From contig NZ_JACHFD010000003.1 in assembly GCF_014201715.1 (NCBI RefSeq), positions 62,001-126,000 of the forward strand: a stretch of DNA of 64,000 nucleotides. The letters run 5' to 3'. Positions 26,791-36,189 of the stretch are shown here, one piece after another. The position numbers were made by a program, and so were the translations under genes. Each line of letters begins with the position of its first letter. The stretch's first letter is position 1. The notes beneath the pieces are model-generated. The model searched no databases, was not told the DNA's origin, and saw only the letters and a list, made by a program, of their open reading frames with translations. Source of the DNA: Haloferula luteola (lineage in GTDB: Bacteria; Verrucomicrobiota; Verrucomicrobiia; Verrucomicrobiales; Akkermansiaceae).

Positions 26791-28683
26791 ATGATCCGCC
26801 CCACCCTCCTCCTCACCCTATTCACCTGCCACGCTGTGGCGGCGCTTGAGGTGGCGTCGGATGACCGCGCCGTCACCTTACGCGGCGATGCCATCTGTGC
26901 CCGAATCTCAAAACGGGATGGTCGTCTCGTATCCCTCCAATGGCACGGTCGCGAATGGATCCGCGGGGGCCAAGGTTATTGGTCCATCACCGGCTCCAGC
27001 GAGCGTCAACACGCCGGCAAATTTCCCGATCCCCAACAGGTCAGCGTCACCGCAGATCCAGCGACCTCCCATGGCGGAGTGGCACGCGTTTCCAGCGAGT
27101 GCCTTTACACCGGCCGGCCCGGCACCCTGCCCGTCAATGCCACCTTCCACTATGTGCTCACGCCCGATGAGGAAGGCCTCTACCTCTATGCCGAGTTGGA
27201 ACATCCTGCTTCCCTCCCTGGATTCGGGCTTGCCGAAGGTCGTTTCGTTCTGAAACCCGATCCGGAACTCTTCGACACGATCCACATCGACGCCCGACGC
27301 AGTGGCCTTGCACCCACCGGAGCCGATTGGGACGCCGGCCAACCCGCCAATCTCAAAGAAGCCCGCATGATGGTCACTGGCAGTCATGCCGGCCAAGTTG
27401 AGCATAAGTATGGTTACTCTGCCGTCCTCGCGGAAACTCCGGCCTACGGCTGGTGCAGTCGCCGCGAAAAACTCGGCCTTTGGATGATTCATCCCTCTTT
27501 GGAATCGATCGCCGGTGGTCCCACGAAGCCGGAACTCACTGCCCACCTCGACGTCAATCCAGGAGGTCGCCCCGTTCTCCTCAGCATGTGGCATGGCAGC
27601 CATTACGGCGGTTCCGCTCTCTCCGTCCGCAAAGGCGAAGAATGGAAGAAAATCGTCGGTCCCTTCCTTATTCACCTCAACTCGGGTGCCGAGCCCGTCC
27701 AACTCGCAGCGGAAGCCATCACGACCGCCCGCCGCGAACAAGCTCGCTGGCCATATTCATGGGTCGACTCCCCCCTCTATGCCAACCGTGACCGAGTGGC
27801 AGTAAAAGGAAAAATCCATCTTGAGGACGCTCCGGGGGCTGTCGAGGCACGTTCTACCGATCCGGCGAAACCGCTTTGGGTCGGCCTGACTGCACCCGAC
27901 TATCCCATCTCACCGCGCCCGCATGCCCGGATCATCGATTGGCAGCGTGACGGAAAATTTTACCAATACTGGACCCGGGCAGATGCCGATGGCTCCTTCA
28001 AGATCCCCCATGTTCGCCACGGCGAATACACGCTACATGCCTTCCGCGAAGGGACCTTGGGCGAGTTCTCCCGGTCCTCACTTCGGATCGACGCGCCAAC
28101 GGATCTCGGTGAACTCACCTGGATTCCCGTACGGTCCGGACCCACCGTCTGGGAGATCGGCATTCCCAACCGCTCCGCCGCTGAGTTTCGCGGCGGTGAC
28201 CGCTACTGGAAATGGGGGAACTACTACGATTACCAGAAGTTATTCCCTCACGATGTCGACTTCGTCGTCGGAGACAGTGATTGGAAGCGGGATTGGTTTT
28301 TTTGCCAACCTCCCCGCCTTGATGCCCATGGTCGCTTCACCGGTGAATCCACTTGGAAGGTCAGATTCACGCTCAACGAACCCAGCGATTGCCTCCTGCG
28401 GATCGCGCTCTGTGGATTTCGCGGTGGAGGCCGCCTCGACCTTGCTCTCAATGGCCAACCGCTCGGCACCACCGGCCGCTTCGAGGAAAATGGAGTCATG
28501 CACCGCGATGGGATCCGTGGCGTCCTGCAAACTTGGACCTTTCCGATAGCGGCCGAGAAACTTCAGGATGGTGAGAACATTCTCGAACTCCATTCGTCGG
28601 CACGAGTTTGGCATGAAGGCCTGCTCTACGACTACCTCCGGCTTGAACGAGTCGATCCTGCTCTCGTCGCTCACGATTCCTGA
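26791..28683 (+). CDS. Rhamnogalacturonan endolyase, polysaccharide lyase family 4-like
   Basis: 630 residues with a signal peptide (MIRPTLLLTLFTCHAVAALE). The beta-sandwich catalytic part (about 20-330) includes VEHKYGYSAVLAETPAYGW and GLWMIHPSLE, where Lys206 and His234 are candidate active-site residues; I could not verify their equivalence to the fungal Lys/His pair. An FnIII-like domain follows (DADGSFKIPHVRHGEYTLHAF), then a CBM-like jelly roll (VWEIGIPNRSAAEFRGGDRYW ... DWFFCQ), the order found in PL4. It cleaves the rhamnogalacturonan-I backbone by beta-elimination, outside the cytoplasm. The GH106 gene starts 16 bp downstream, so they form an operon. Confidence 0.88.
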   Translation: MIRPTLLLTLFTCHAVAALEVASDDRAVTLRGDAICARISKRDGRLVSLQWHGREWIRGGQGYWSITGSSERQHAGKFPDPQQVSVTADPATSHGGVARVSSECLYTGRPGTLPVNATFHYVLTPDEEGLYLYAELEHPASLPGFGLAEGRFVLKPDPELFDTIHIDARRSGLAPTGADWDAGQPANLKEARMMVTGSHAGQVEHKYGYSAVLAETPAYGWCSRREKLGLWMIHPSLESIAGGPTKPELTAHLDVNPGGRPVLLSMWHGSHYGGSALSVRKGEEWKKIVGPFLIHLNSGAEPVQLAAEAITTARREQARWPYSWVDSPLYANRDRVAVKGKIHLEDAPGAVEARSTDPAKPLWVGLTAPDYPISPRPHARIIDWQRDGKFYQYWTRADADGSFKIPHVRHGEYTLHAFREGTLGEFSRSSLRIDAPTDLGELTWIPVRSGPTVWEIGIPNRSAAEFRGGDRYWKWGNYYDYQKLFPHDVDFVVGDSDWKRDWFFCQPPRLDAHGRFTGESTWKVRFTLNEPSDCLLRIALCGFRGGGRLDLALNGQPLGTTGRFEENGVMHRDGIRGVLQTWTFPIAAEKLQDGENILELHSSARVWHEGLLYDYLRLERVDPALVAHDS

Positions 28684-28699
28684 TTTCTCCGTCCCTTTC

Positions 28700-31264
28700 A
28701 TGAAGTTCCTGGCTCTGTTTTTCACGCTCGCGCTCCCGCTATTTGCCGAGCCCGATACCGCCAAACCTTGGACCCGCTGGTGGTGGCTCGGCAGTGGAGT
28801 TGACGCGAAGAACCTGACTCGCCAACTCGAAGACTTTGCCACGGCTGGCATTGGAGGCGTGGAGATTTGTCCCATCTATGGAGCCCAAGGTTACGAGGAT
28901 CGAGACCTGCCTTTCCTATCGGATCCTTGGGTCGCCATGCTGGACCACACCTCAAAAGAATGCGCACGGCTTGGCCTGGGCTTCGATCTCACCACCGGCA
29001 CCGGCTGGCCCTTCGGGGGGCCTTGGGTCGATGCCCAAAACGCCTCCAGCTCCTTCATCCCGATTCGCCAAGATGTGGCCCGTGGAGAAGTCATCCTCAC
29101 TCTCCCCGAGGGTCAACTGGCCTGTCTCCGTGCCTATGCTGACCATCCGGACACCATCGATCTCCGCCCCTTCGTGAAAGATGGCGAGCTCCACTGGCAA
29201 GCCCCCACGGCCTGCCAAATCTACGGCATCGTGACCAAAGCCCCCATGCAGAAAGTCAAACGCGCTGCCCCAGGGGGCGCTGGCAACGTCGTGGACCCCT
29301 TCTCTCCCGCCGCACTCCAAAATTACCTTTCCCATTTTGATTCCCCCCTTGCACGACTCCAAGGATCCCAGCCCCGGGCGCATTTTCACGACTCCTTCGA
29401 ATACTACGGCGCCAATTGGACTCCCGAGCTTCTTCATCGCTTCCGTCAACTTCAGGGCTACGACCTCTCAGAGCACCTGCCAGCTCTTTTTGGAGAGAGC
29501 CTCGATGAGGTCGATGCGCGGGTGGCTCATGACTACCGCGAGACCCTTGATCTGCTCCATCGTTCCTACCTGGAAACCTGGAATCACTGGGCCAAACAAA
29601 AAGGTTCGCTCACCCGCAATCAGGCTCACGGCTCTCCGGGAAACCTCCTCGACCACTACGCTGTCGCCGATATCCCTGAGACTGAGATCTTTCGCCACGT
29701 CGACAGCCAACAGATTCCCATGCTCGGCTTCGCCGCCTCCGCAGCCCACCTCACTGGGAAAAATCTCGTCTCTGCCGAGTCGTTCACATGGCTCGGAGAG
29801 CACTTCCAGGTCCATCCATCGGCACTCAAGGAAGCCGCCGACTTCCTTTGGCTTGGCGGCGTGAACCATCTCTTCTTCCACGGTATCCCCTATAGCCCAG
29901 ACGATGCGCCCTGGCCCGGCTGGCTTTTCTACGCCTCCACGCACATGGGAGAAAATGGCGGCCTCTGGCGAGACCTTCCCGCCTTCAACCGATACATTCA
30001 CAACGTTCAGACAGAACTCCAATCAGGCCAGCCCGCCACCTCGATTCTCCTCTACTGGCCCGTTCATGACATCTGGTCCAAACCTGCCAAATCCCTGCCA
30101 CTTCTTACCGTTCACAATCAGAACGAGTGGCTCACGGGAACCTCGTTTCATCGCACCGCGATGACGCTCTGGGAAAGCGGTATCCCTTGCGACTTCATCT
30201 CCGATCATCTTCTTGAGCAGCTCACCTATTCCGACGATGCTTTGCATCTAGGGGGCCATGCGTTTCGGACCCTGATCCTTCCCGATCTTCAAGAGCTGCC
30301 CTCGGCCACCGCGCGTCGCCTCGAGAAACTGGCGAAACAGGGGGCCTCGGTGGTCCTCCTCGGCAAGGCCCCGACCACTTCACCCGGGCTCCCATTTCAA
30401 CCCCTCACACTCGACCCCATTCTTCCAACATCGGTCGACCTGACATCTCACCTCGATCAACTCGACATCCATCCTGAGCCCATGACTCGAAGCGGCATTC
30501 GTTGGATCCGCCGAATCACAGATCAGGGCCAATCCTGCTTTTTGGTCAACACCACCGACCATCTTATCGATCAGGAATTCGAGCTTTCGCAGCCATTCCA
30601 AACGGCTCTTCTCATCGACCCCTCGCGTCCCCATCGATCCGGAACCGCCACCTTGCGGGACGGCAAAATCCACCTTCGTCTCGAACCTGGGGAATCACGA
30701 ATTCTTCGGCTTTCCTCGCAACCTTCCAACCAGCCCCCGACTTGGACCAACGAGCATCCGGAATCTCCAGAACTGGAACTCCGAGGACCCTGGAAGATCC
30801 AATTTATCGAGGGAGGCCCCGAGCTACCCGCAGCTCAGTCCCTCAACCAACTGACTTCCTGGACCGACGGCGACGACGAACTCTGTCGGCGATTCTCCGG
30901 TACCGCCCGCTATACCACCACCTTCCTCGCCAAGCCCGGACAACTCGCCCTCGACTTGGGAATCGTGGCCGAAACTTGCCGTGTCATCCTCAACGGGACC
31001 GATCTCGGCTCCTCCTTTTTTCCCCCCCACCGCTTCGAAATCACCCAAGCCCTCCACGATGGCGAAAATGAACTCGTCGTCGAGGTCACCAATCTTGCCG
31101 CCAATCGAATCGCCGACTTGGACCGCCGAGGGGTCGCTTGGAAAGCCTTCCACGAAATCAATTTCGTCAATATCGACTACCAACCCTTCGATGCCTCCCA
31201 TTGGCCCACTCTCCCGTCGGGTTTGATCGGGCCCGTAAGACTGATCCCTCTCTCCACCCGTTGA
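28700..31264 (+). CDS. Secreted alpha-L-rhamnosidase, glycoside hydrolase family 106-like
   Basis: 854 residues from ATG 28700 with a signal peptide (MKFLALFFTLALPLFA). The N-terminal barrel has the GH106 signature PWTRWWWLGSGVDAKNLTRQ, then EDFATAGIGGVEICPIYG, SKECARLGLGFDLTTGTGWP, and HDSFEYYGANWTPEL, whose Glu lies in a highly conserved position. The central VSAESFTWLGEHFQV and the C-terminal galactose-binding-like jelly roll (ARYTTTFLAKPGQLALDLG, CRVILNGTDLGS, NELVVEVTNLAANRIADLDRRG) complete the family layout. It removes terminal rhamnose, for example the end exposed by rhamnogalacturonan lyases, in line with the PL4 gene directly upstream. Confidence 0.9.
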   Translation: MKFLALFFTLALPLFAEPDTAKPWTRWWWLGSGVDAKNLTRQLEDFATAGIGGVEICPIYGAQGYEDRDLPFLSDPWVAMLDHTSKECARLGLGFDLTTGTGWPFGGPWVDAQNASSSFIPIRQDVARGEVILTLPEGQLACLRAYADHPDTIDLRPFVKDGELHWQAPTACQIYGIVTKAPMQKVKRAAPGGAGNVVDPFSPAALQNYLSHFDSPLARLQGSQPRAHFHDSFEYYGANWTPELLHRFRQLQGYDLSEHLPALFGESLDEVDARVAHDYRETLDLLHRSYLETWNHWAKQKGSLTRNQAHGSPGNLLDHYAVADIPETEIFRHVDSQQIPMLGFAASAAHLTGKNLVSAESFTWLGEHFQVHPSALKEAADFLWLGGVNHLFFHGIPYSPDDAPWPGWLFYASTHMGENGGLWRDLPAFNRYIHNVQTELQSGQPATSILLYWPVHDIWSKPAKSLPLLTVHNQNEWLTGTSFHRTAMTLWESGIPCDFISDHLLEQLTYSDDALHLGGHAFRTLILPDLQELPSATARRLEKLAKQGASVVLLGKAPTTSPGLPFQPLTLDPILPTSVDLTSHLDQLDIHPEPMTRSGIRWIRRITDQGQSCFLVNTTDHLIDQEFELSQPFQTALLIDPSRPHRSGTATLRDGKIHLRLEPGESRILRLSSQPSNQPPTWTNEHPESPELELRGPWKIQFIEGGPELPAAQSLNQLTSWTDGDDELCRRFSGTARYTTTFLAKPGQLALDLGIVAETCRVILNGTDLGSSFFPPHRFEITQALHDGENELVVEVTNLAANRIADLDRRGVAWKAFHEINFVNIDYQPFDASHWPTLPSGLIGPVRLIPLSTR

Positions 31265-31328
31265 CGAATTTCCCCTCAACGGGTTATCGATCCTTCGATC
31301 GAACGAGCTCAAACTCGGAGGCAAACCC

Positions 31329-34300
31329 ATGCGATCGTCTCTCCTCCCGACCCTGTTCGTCCTCCCAACCCTCTGCCACGCCCAGATCCCAGCCTTCCCC
31401 GGAGCAGAAGGCTTCGGTGCCTACGCCACCGGTGGCCGAGGTGGCGACGTGTATTACGTCACCACTCTCAATAACAATGGCGCCGGCTCGCTTCGCGAAG
31501 CACTGAACACCGCACCAGCTTCCGGACGCACCATCCTCTTTGCCGTCAGCGGCTACATTCCCGTCGTTTCCGACACCAACTTCCAGGTCCCTTCCAATGT
31601 CACCATCGCCGGCCAGAGCGCCCCCGGAGATGGAGTAGGGCTCAAAGGCGGACGGATGCTCATCAATGGCAGCAACGTCATCATGCGGCATTTCCGGATT
31701 CGCCACGGGAAATACGGAACCGGTGGAGATTGCTTGAACATCGCCAGCAGTGCGTCATCAACGATGCTCGATCATATTTCACTGATGTTCAGCACTGACG
31801 AGAACTTCTCGTTCTTCAATAGCTCGGTGAACAACTTTACCATGCAGTATTCGAACTCCACTTGGGGCATGGAGCGGCACAATGCCGGCGGCTTATGGGA
31901 TCTGCAAAATGGCAGCTGTCACCATTCCCTCTGGGCCCACCATCGCACCCGCAACCCCAAAGCCCGACCCGGTGGAGTGCTTGAGTGGATCAACAACGTC
32001 ACATTCCACTGGCGCAACGAAGGCTTCATCATGGGCGATTCCGAAACGCCCGCCAATTGGAAGGCCAACGTCCAAGGTTGCTACTACATCTCCATCGACG
32101 ATGCCGACGATGGATCGACCCTCAAAAACACGGCCTTTACGAAAGCCACCGTGGCATCAAATGGCATCCCGAATTTCAGCCTCCATCTCGACGACACCCT
32201 CTTTGATAACAACGACAACGGGATCCTTGATGGAACCGATCGTGGTTATGGAATTGTCTCCGGCTCCGAGTTCGCACCGGGAGATGCTGTTGGCTCCAAT
32301 CGCTACTACGCCTCTGACACGCCGTTCTCCGGCGCTTCAGGAAGTGCAGCCATCGCGGTGGACGACGCCCTGACCGGCTACAAGAAAGTCCTATCATCAG
32401 CGGCTCCACTCCGCCTCGATGCCAACTACGACGCCCCCCTTCGCGACGAGCTCGATCACCTCCTCAAGGATTCCCTAGTTCACCAGTACAGCATTCTCGT
32501 TCAAAAAGACGGCCTCACCACCGGAGAAGATCCCACCCGCACCAGCAATGGTGAACAACTTCTCGCCGACCAATTTGGCATCACCAACAACGGCTTCGGA
32601 ACTCTCAATGGCACCAGCCCTCCCAGCGATGCCGACCTAGACGGCATGCCTGATTTTTGGGAAGTGGCCCTCAATGGTAAAGGCTCCATCACCTACAACG
32701 CCGCCGGTGACGATCACAATACCGTGTTCACCGCAGCCCAGCTGCCCAACACCTTTTTCCCTACTGGAACCCCAGTAGGATACACCTATCTTGAGGAATA
32801 CCTTCATTTCCTGGCCATCCCTCATGCATCGGTGGCGAAAAACACCACAGCCGCGCCGTCCTCTCAAACCGTCGACCTCGCCAAATACACGGACGGCTTC
32901 ACGGCATCTCCGGTCTATACGCTCACTCAAATCCGCAATGGCGAAGTCGAGCAATTCGCCTCAGACGGCCTCACCCCTCAGGAAAACGGGCCCATCGCCC
33001 GCTTCACGCCGACCACCGACTTCATCGGGCGCGCTGGCTTCGATTTCACTGTCACCGACGCCGAAGGCAGCCAATGGACGCAATCGTTTGCACTCCTCGT
33101 CTCCAGCAGTGCTGCGCCCCGTGACATCGTGTGGACGGCTCAAACGGGCAACCAATGGGACAACACCTCGACCAATTGGACCACCAGCAGCGGAAGCTCC
33201 ACCCAATTCAATGATGGAGATTCTCCGCTTTTTGACGATCGTGCCTCCACCACCCTTGTCACTCTTGCCGGAAGCCGCCTCGCGACCTCTGTCACCGTTA
33301 CCGGCAGCAAGAACTACCAATTGTCAGGCGATGCTTTGGCCGTCACTTCGACTTTCACGAAGGCCTCTGACACCACCCTCACCCTCAACACGCCTGTCTC
33401 CGCTGCGACCGGAACGTATCTGAACGGAGGAACGACCCAGATCAACACAGGAGCCAACCTCTCGGGAGGACCGATCCGCTTCACGGGAGGGAGCACCTTG
33501 ATTGACAACACCGGAAGCAATTACCTCACCCTCACCCCGGACATCGTCGTCAACACAGGGGCAGTCGGAAACCTCCAGCTGTCACCGCGCATCACCCTCA
33601 CAGGTTCCCTCTCCGGGGGAGGAACCTTCAACATTCACTCCCCATCCACCCTCGGCACAGAAGGCCGAGCTTATCTCGATGGGGCATCGGCGGGTTGCAC
33701 CGGGACGGTCCACATCACCGGAGGGGCGACCGCACCGGGCAATGGGGGCCGAATCGCGCTCCGAGCACTCAGCGGAGACTTCAATGGCTTTCCCAGTGCT
33801 CGAGTTCATCTCTCCGGAATCGATCTTTACACCCAAAATTATTCAGGGGGGAACACCTACGAGTTCGGCCAACTTACCACCGACTCCTCATCTCGCCTTC
33901 AAGGTGCCTACAATGCCAGCGGAACGACCACACTTTCCGTTGGCCATCTCGGTTCCGATTCAGAAATCGCGGGAATCATCCAAGATGGAGCGGCCAGCAC
34001 GACCGCCCTCAGCAAATATGGGACCGGGACGCTGACCCTCTCGGGAACCAACACCTACACCGGAACCACCGCAATTTACGGAGGAGAACTCCGCGTCCTC
34101 GGCTCGCTTGCTGCCACTCAAAACTACCTGGGGAGTGGGGCCACCCTCAGCGGAAATGGCACCGTCGCCAGCCTCCTCACCGTCCAACCTTCCGCTATCC
34201 TCTCACCAGGGAATCTTCCCGGAGAGCCCGGCACTCTCACCACCACCGGTGGAATCTTCCTCAATCCCTGCGAGCTGATCTTTGACCTCTCTTCTAACCC

Positions 34301-36140
34301 CTCCTCGGGGAATGACGAGATGGTAAATACCTCCGGCACTCTCACTTTCAATAGCACGGGTAGCAACCTCGGGCCCCAATTTGACTTTCACCTCATCGAC
34401 GGCTTCCTCTCGGCGGGAACCTACACCTTGATCCGCGGAGGCGACTCAACTTCGGCACCAGGCAGTCCGGTATTCACTCACAATCTGCCCGGCAACACTC
34501 GCCAAAGTTTCTCCCTCCAACGCTCGGGAGGAGGCTCCAGTGATACCTACGTCCGACTCGTCGTCACGGGAACATCATCCGACCTCACGTGGACCGGCAC
34601 CACCAGCACTTGGGACATCGGGACCACCACACCCTGGACGGGCGGCGCCCATGCGGACCAACACTTTTACAACCTCGATCGAGTTCATTTCACCGACTCA
34701 GGCCTCAGCCGGCTCGTCACCCTCAGCGGGAATTTAGAGCCTCAGTCCGTCGAGGTCTCCTCCACCACGGGAGACTACACATTCACCGGAAGCGGCTCGC
34801 TCGCTGGCACCGCTTTCTTGCTGAAATCGGGAGCAGGCAATTTGACCCTCTCCAATACCACCGCTCATTCGCATTCCGGGGGGACCCGCATCACAGAAGG
34901 TCGCCTCATCCTTGGAAATGCCACCGCCGGCTTGGGCAGCGGTCCGATTGAATTGTCCGGCGGCACCCTTGAGCTCCCTTCCACTGCCACCTTCCTCGAT
35001 TCGCCGATTTTGGTCACTCAGAACTCCGCCATCGCCTCGTCTTACAGTGGCAGCAGTACTCTCATCAACAGCGATACCTCCACCCTTACTTCGATGGGAT
35101 TCCCCACTCTCGACCTTTCGGAAGTCGTCGGAATTCTCAGCTTGAGAGGCCCCATGGACACCTTTTCAGGCACACTGCAATGGGGCGCCGGTTCCGGCAT
35201 GCTGCGCCTGAATGCAGGAACCACTGCTGCAACTGACATCAATCACGGAAGCTCTCATACTCACTTCGCTCTCGGGACTGCCAGCGGACGCTTGGCCAAC
35301 CGAAACGGCGATCTCACCGCCGAGATCGGAGCCCTCTCCGGTGGCTCCACCACCGTGCTGCAAGGACGCCAATCCGGCTCTGGAGCCACCGCAACGACCT
35401 ACCGCATCGGGGCACTCAACCTTGATACCTGCTTCGATGGCTCCATCACAGAAGCGGGCGACCTTGCAGGACTCCATCTGGTGAAGGTCGGTTCCGCTCG
35501 GTTCTGCCTCGGAGGCATCTCGGATTTCGAAGGCTCCATTCAAGTCGAAGAGGGAACCCTGGCCACCCCTGGTTCGGTGAGGATTCACGGGCCCACCGAC
35601 GTCGCCAATGATGCCACGCTCGACCTGGATGGGGGGACCTTCGCCACCACGGGCCTCCATGTGGCAAGCTCCGGAACTCTCGTCGGCCCTGGAAACCTCG
35701 AAGGGGAACTCACCAACGACGGATTGCTCACCTGCACTTCCGGGACACTCTCGGTGAGCGGGAGCATCATCAACAATGGCATCGCCCGGCTTACTTCAGG
35801 GGCGGTCCTCGCCACTGGCGGAGAGTTCCTTAACAATGGGATTCTCGATCTGCTCACGGCCGATGGCGGACTCCCCGCCAACCTCGTCAACCAAGGCACC
35901 GTGATCGATTCGAGTGGTCTTCGCCTGACCCGATTTGGAATCTCCGGCAACGACTTCTTCCTCACTCTTCCGACCTACGAAGGTCATCGTTATCAGCTAG
36001 CTTGGTCCTCCGATCTCAGCGCAGATTCATGGAACCTGCTTGACTCCCCGATTGAGGGCGACGGATCGGAAAAAACCTTCACCCACACGGGTGCCACCAG
36101 CCTCGGAGCGAGATTCTATCATCTGGTGATCACGCCTTGA
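31329..36140 (+). CDS. Giant PL1-like pectate lyase with autotransporter-associated strand repeats
   Basis: 1603 residues with a signal peptide (ending LCHAQ). Residues about 20-370 are a pectate-lyase beta-helix: AFPGAEGFGAYATGGRGGDV, TLNNNGAGSLREALN, NVTIAGQSAPGDG, NVIMRHFRIRHG, MLDHISLMFSTDE, and AHHRTRNPKARPGGVLEWINN carrying the conserved Arg region. Residues about 435-450 have a calcium-repeat motif (DADLDGMPDFWE), then an Ig-like part. From about 600 the chain is Gly/Thr/Ser-rich with at least three PATR-like repeats near 893, 1163 and 1384 (for example KYGTGTLTLSGTNTYTGTT). No outer-membrane barrel is present; the last 55 residues (YQLAWSSDLSADSW ... FYHLVI) form a compact tail also seen in secreted Verrucomicrobiota proteins. 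It follows the GH106 gene by 64 bp. Confidence 0.85.
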   Translation: MRSSLLPTLFVLPTLCHAQIPAFPGAEGFGAYATGGRGGDVYYVTTLNNNGAGSLREALNTAPASGRTILFAVSGYIPVVSDTNFQVPSNVTIAGQSAPGDGVGLKGGRMLINGSNVIMRHFRIRHGKYGTGGDCLNIASSASSTMLDHISLMFSTDENFSFFNSSVNNFTMQYSNSTWGMERHNAGGLWDLQNGSCHHSLWAHHRTRNPKARPGGVLEWINNVTFHWRNEGFIMGDSETPANWKANVQGCYYISIDDADDGSTLKNTAFTKATVASNGIPNFSLHLDDTLFDNNDNGILDGTDRGYGIVSGSEFAPGDAVGSNRYYASDTPFSGASGSAAIAVDDALTGYKKVLSSAAPLRLDANYDAPLRDELDHLLKDSLVHQYSILVQKDGLTTGEDPTRTSNGEQLLADQFGITNNGFGTLNGTSPPSDADLDGMPDFWEVALNGKGSITYNAAGDDHNTVFTAAQLPNTFFPTGTPVGYTYLEEYLHFLAIPHASVAKNTTAAPSSQTVDLAKYTDGFTASPVYTLTQIRNGEVEQFASDGLTPQENGPIARFTPTTDFIGRAGFDFTVTDAEGSQWTQSFALLVSSSAAPRDIVWTAQTGNQWDNTSTNWTTSSGSSTQFNDGDSPLFDDRASTTLVTLAGSRLATSVTVTGSKNYQLSGDALAVTSTFTKASDTTLTLNTPVSAATGTYLNGGTTQINTGANLSGGPIRFTGGSTLIDNTGSNYLTLTPDIVVNTGAVGNLQLSPRITLTGSLSGGGTFNIHSPSTLGTEGRAYLDGASAGCTGTVHITGGATAPGNGGRIALRALSGDFNGFPSARVHLSGIDLYTQNYSGGNTYEFGQLTTDSSSRLQGAYNASGTTTLSVGHLGSDSEIAGIIQDGAASTTALSKYGTGTLTLSGTNTYTGTTAIYGGELRVLGSLAATQNYLGSGATLSGNGTVASLLTVQPSAILSPGNLPGEPGTLTTTGGIFLNPCELIFDLSSNPSSGNDEMVNTSGTLTFNSTGSNLGPQFDFHLIDGFLSAGTYTLIRGGDSTSAPGSPVFTHNLPGNTRQSFSLQRSGGGSSDTYVRLVVTGTSSDLTWTGTTSTWDIGTTTPWTGGAHADQHFYNLDRVHFTDSGLSRLVTLSGNLEPQSVEVSSTTGDYTFTGSGSLAGTAFLLKSGAGNLTLSNTTAHSHSGGTRITEGRLILGNATAGLGSGPIELSGGTLELPSTATFLDSPILVTQNSAIASSYSGSSTLINSDTSTLTSMGFPTLDLSEVVGILSLRGPMDTFSGTLQWGAGSGMLRLNAGTTAATDINHGSSHTHFALGTASGRLANRNGDLTAEIGALSGGSTTVLQGRQSGSGATATTYRIGALNLDTCFDGSITEAGDLAGLHLVKVGSARFCLGGISDFEGSIQVEEGTLATPGSVRIHGPTDVANDATLDLDGGTFATTGLHVASSGTLVGPGNLEGELTNDGLLTCTSGTLSVSGSIINNGIARLTSGAVLATGGEFLNNGILDLLTADGGLPANLVNQGTVIDSSGLRLTRFGISGNDFFLTLPTYEGHRYQLAWSSDLSADSWNLLDSPIEGDGSEKTFTHTGATSLGARFYHLVITP

Positions 36141-36189
36141 GAAGGATCCCTCAAACGACGGGTGCTCGTTTGCCAGCAATTCGGCAGCC

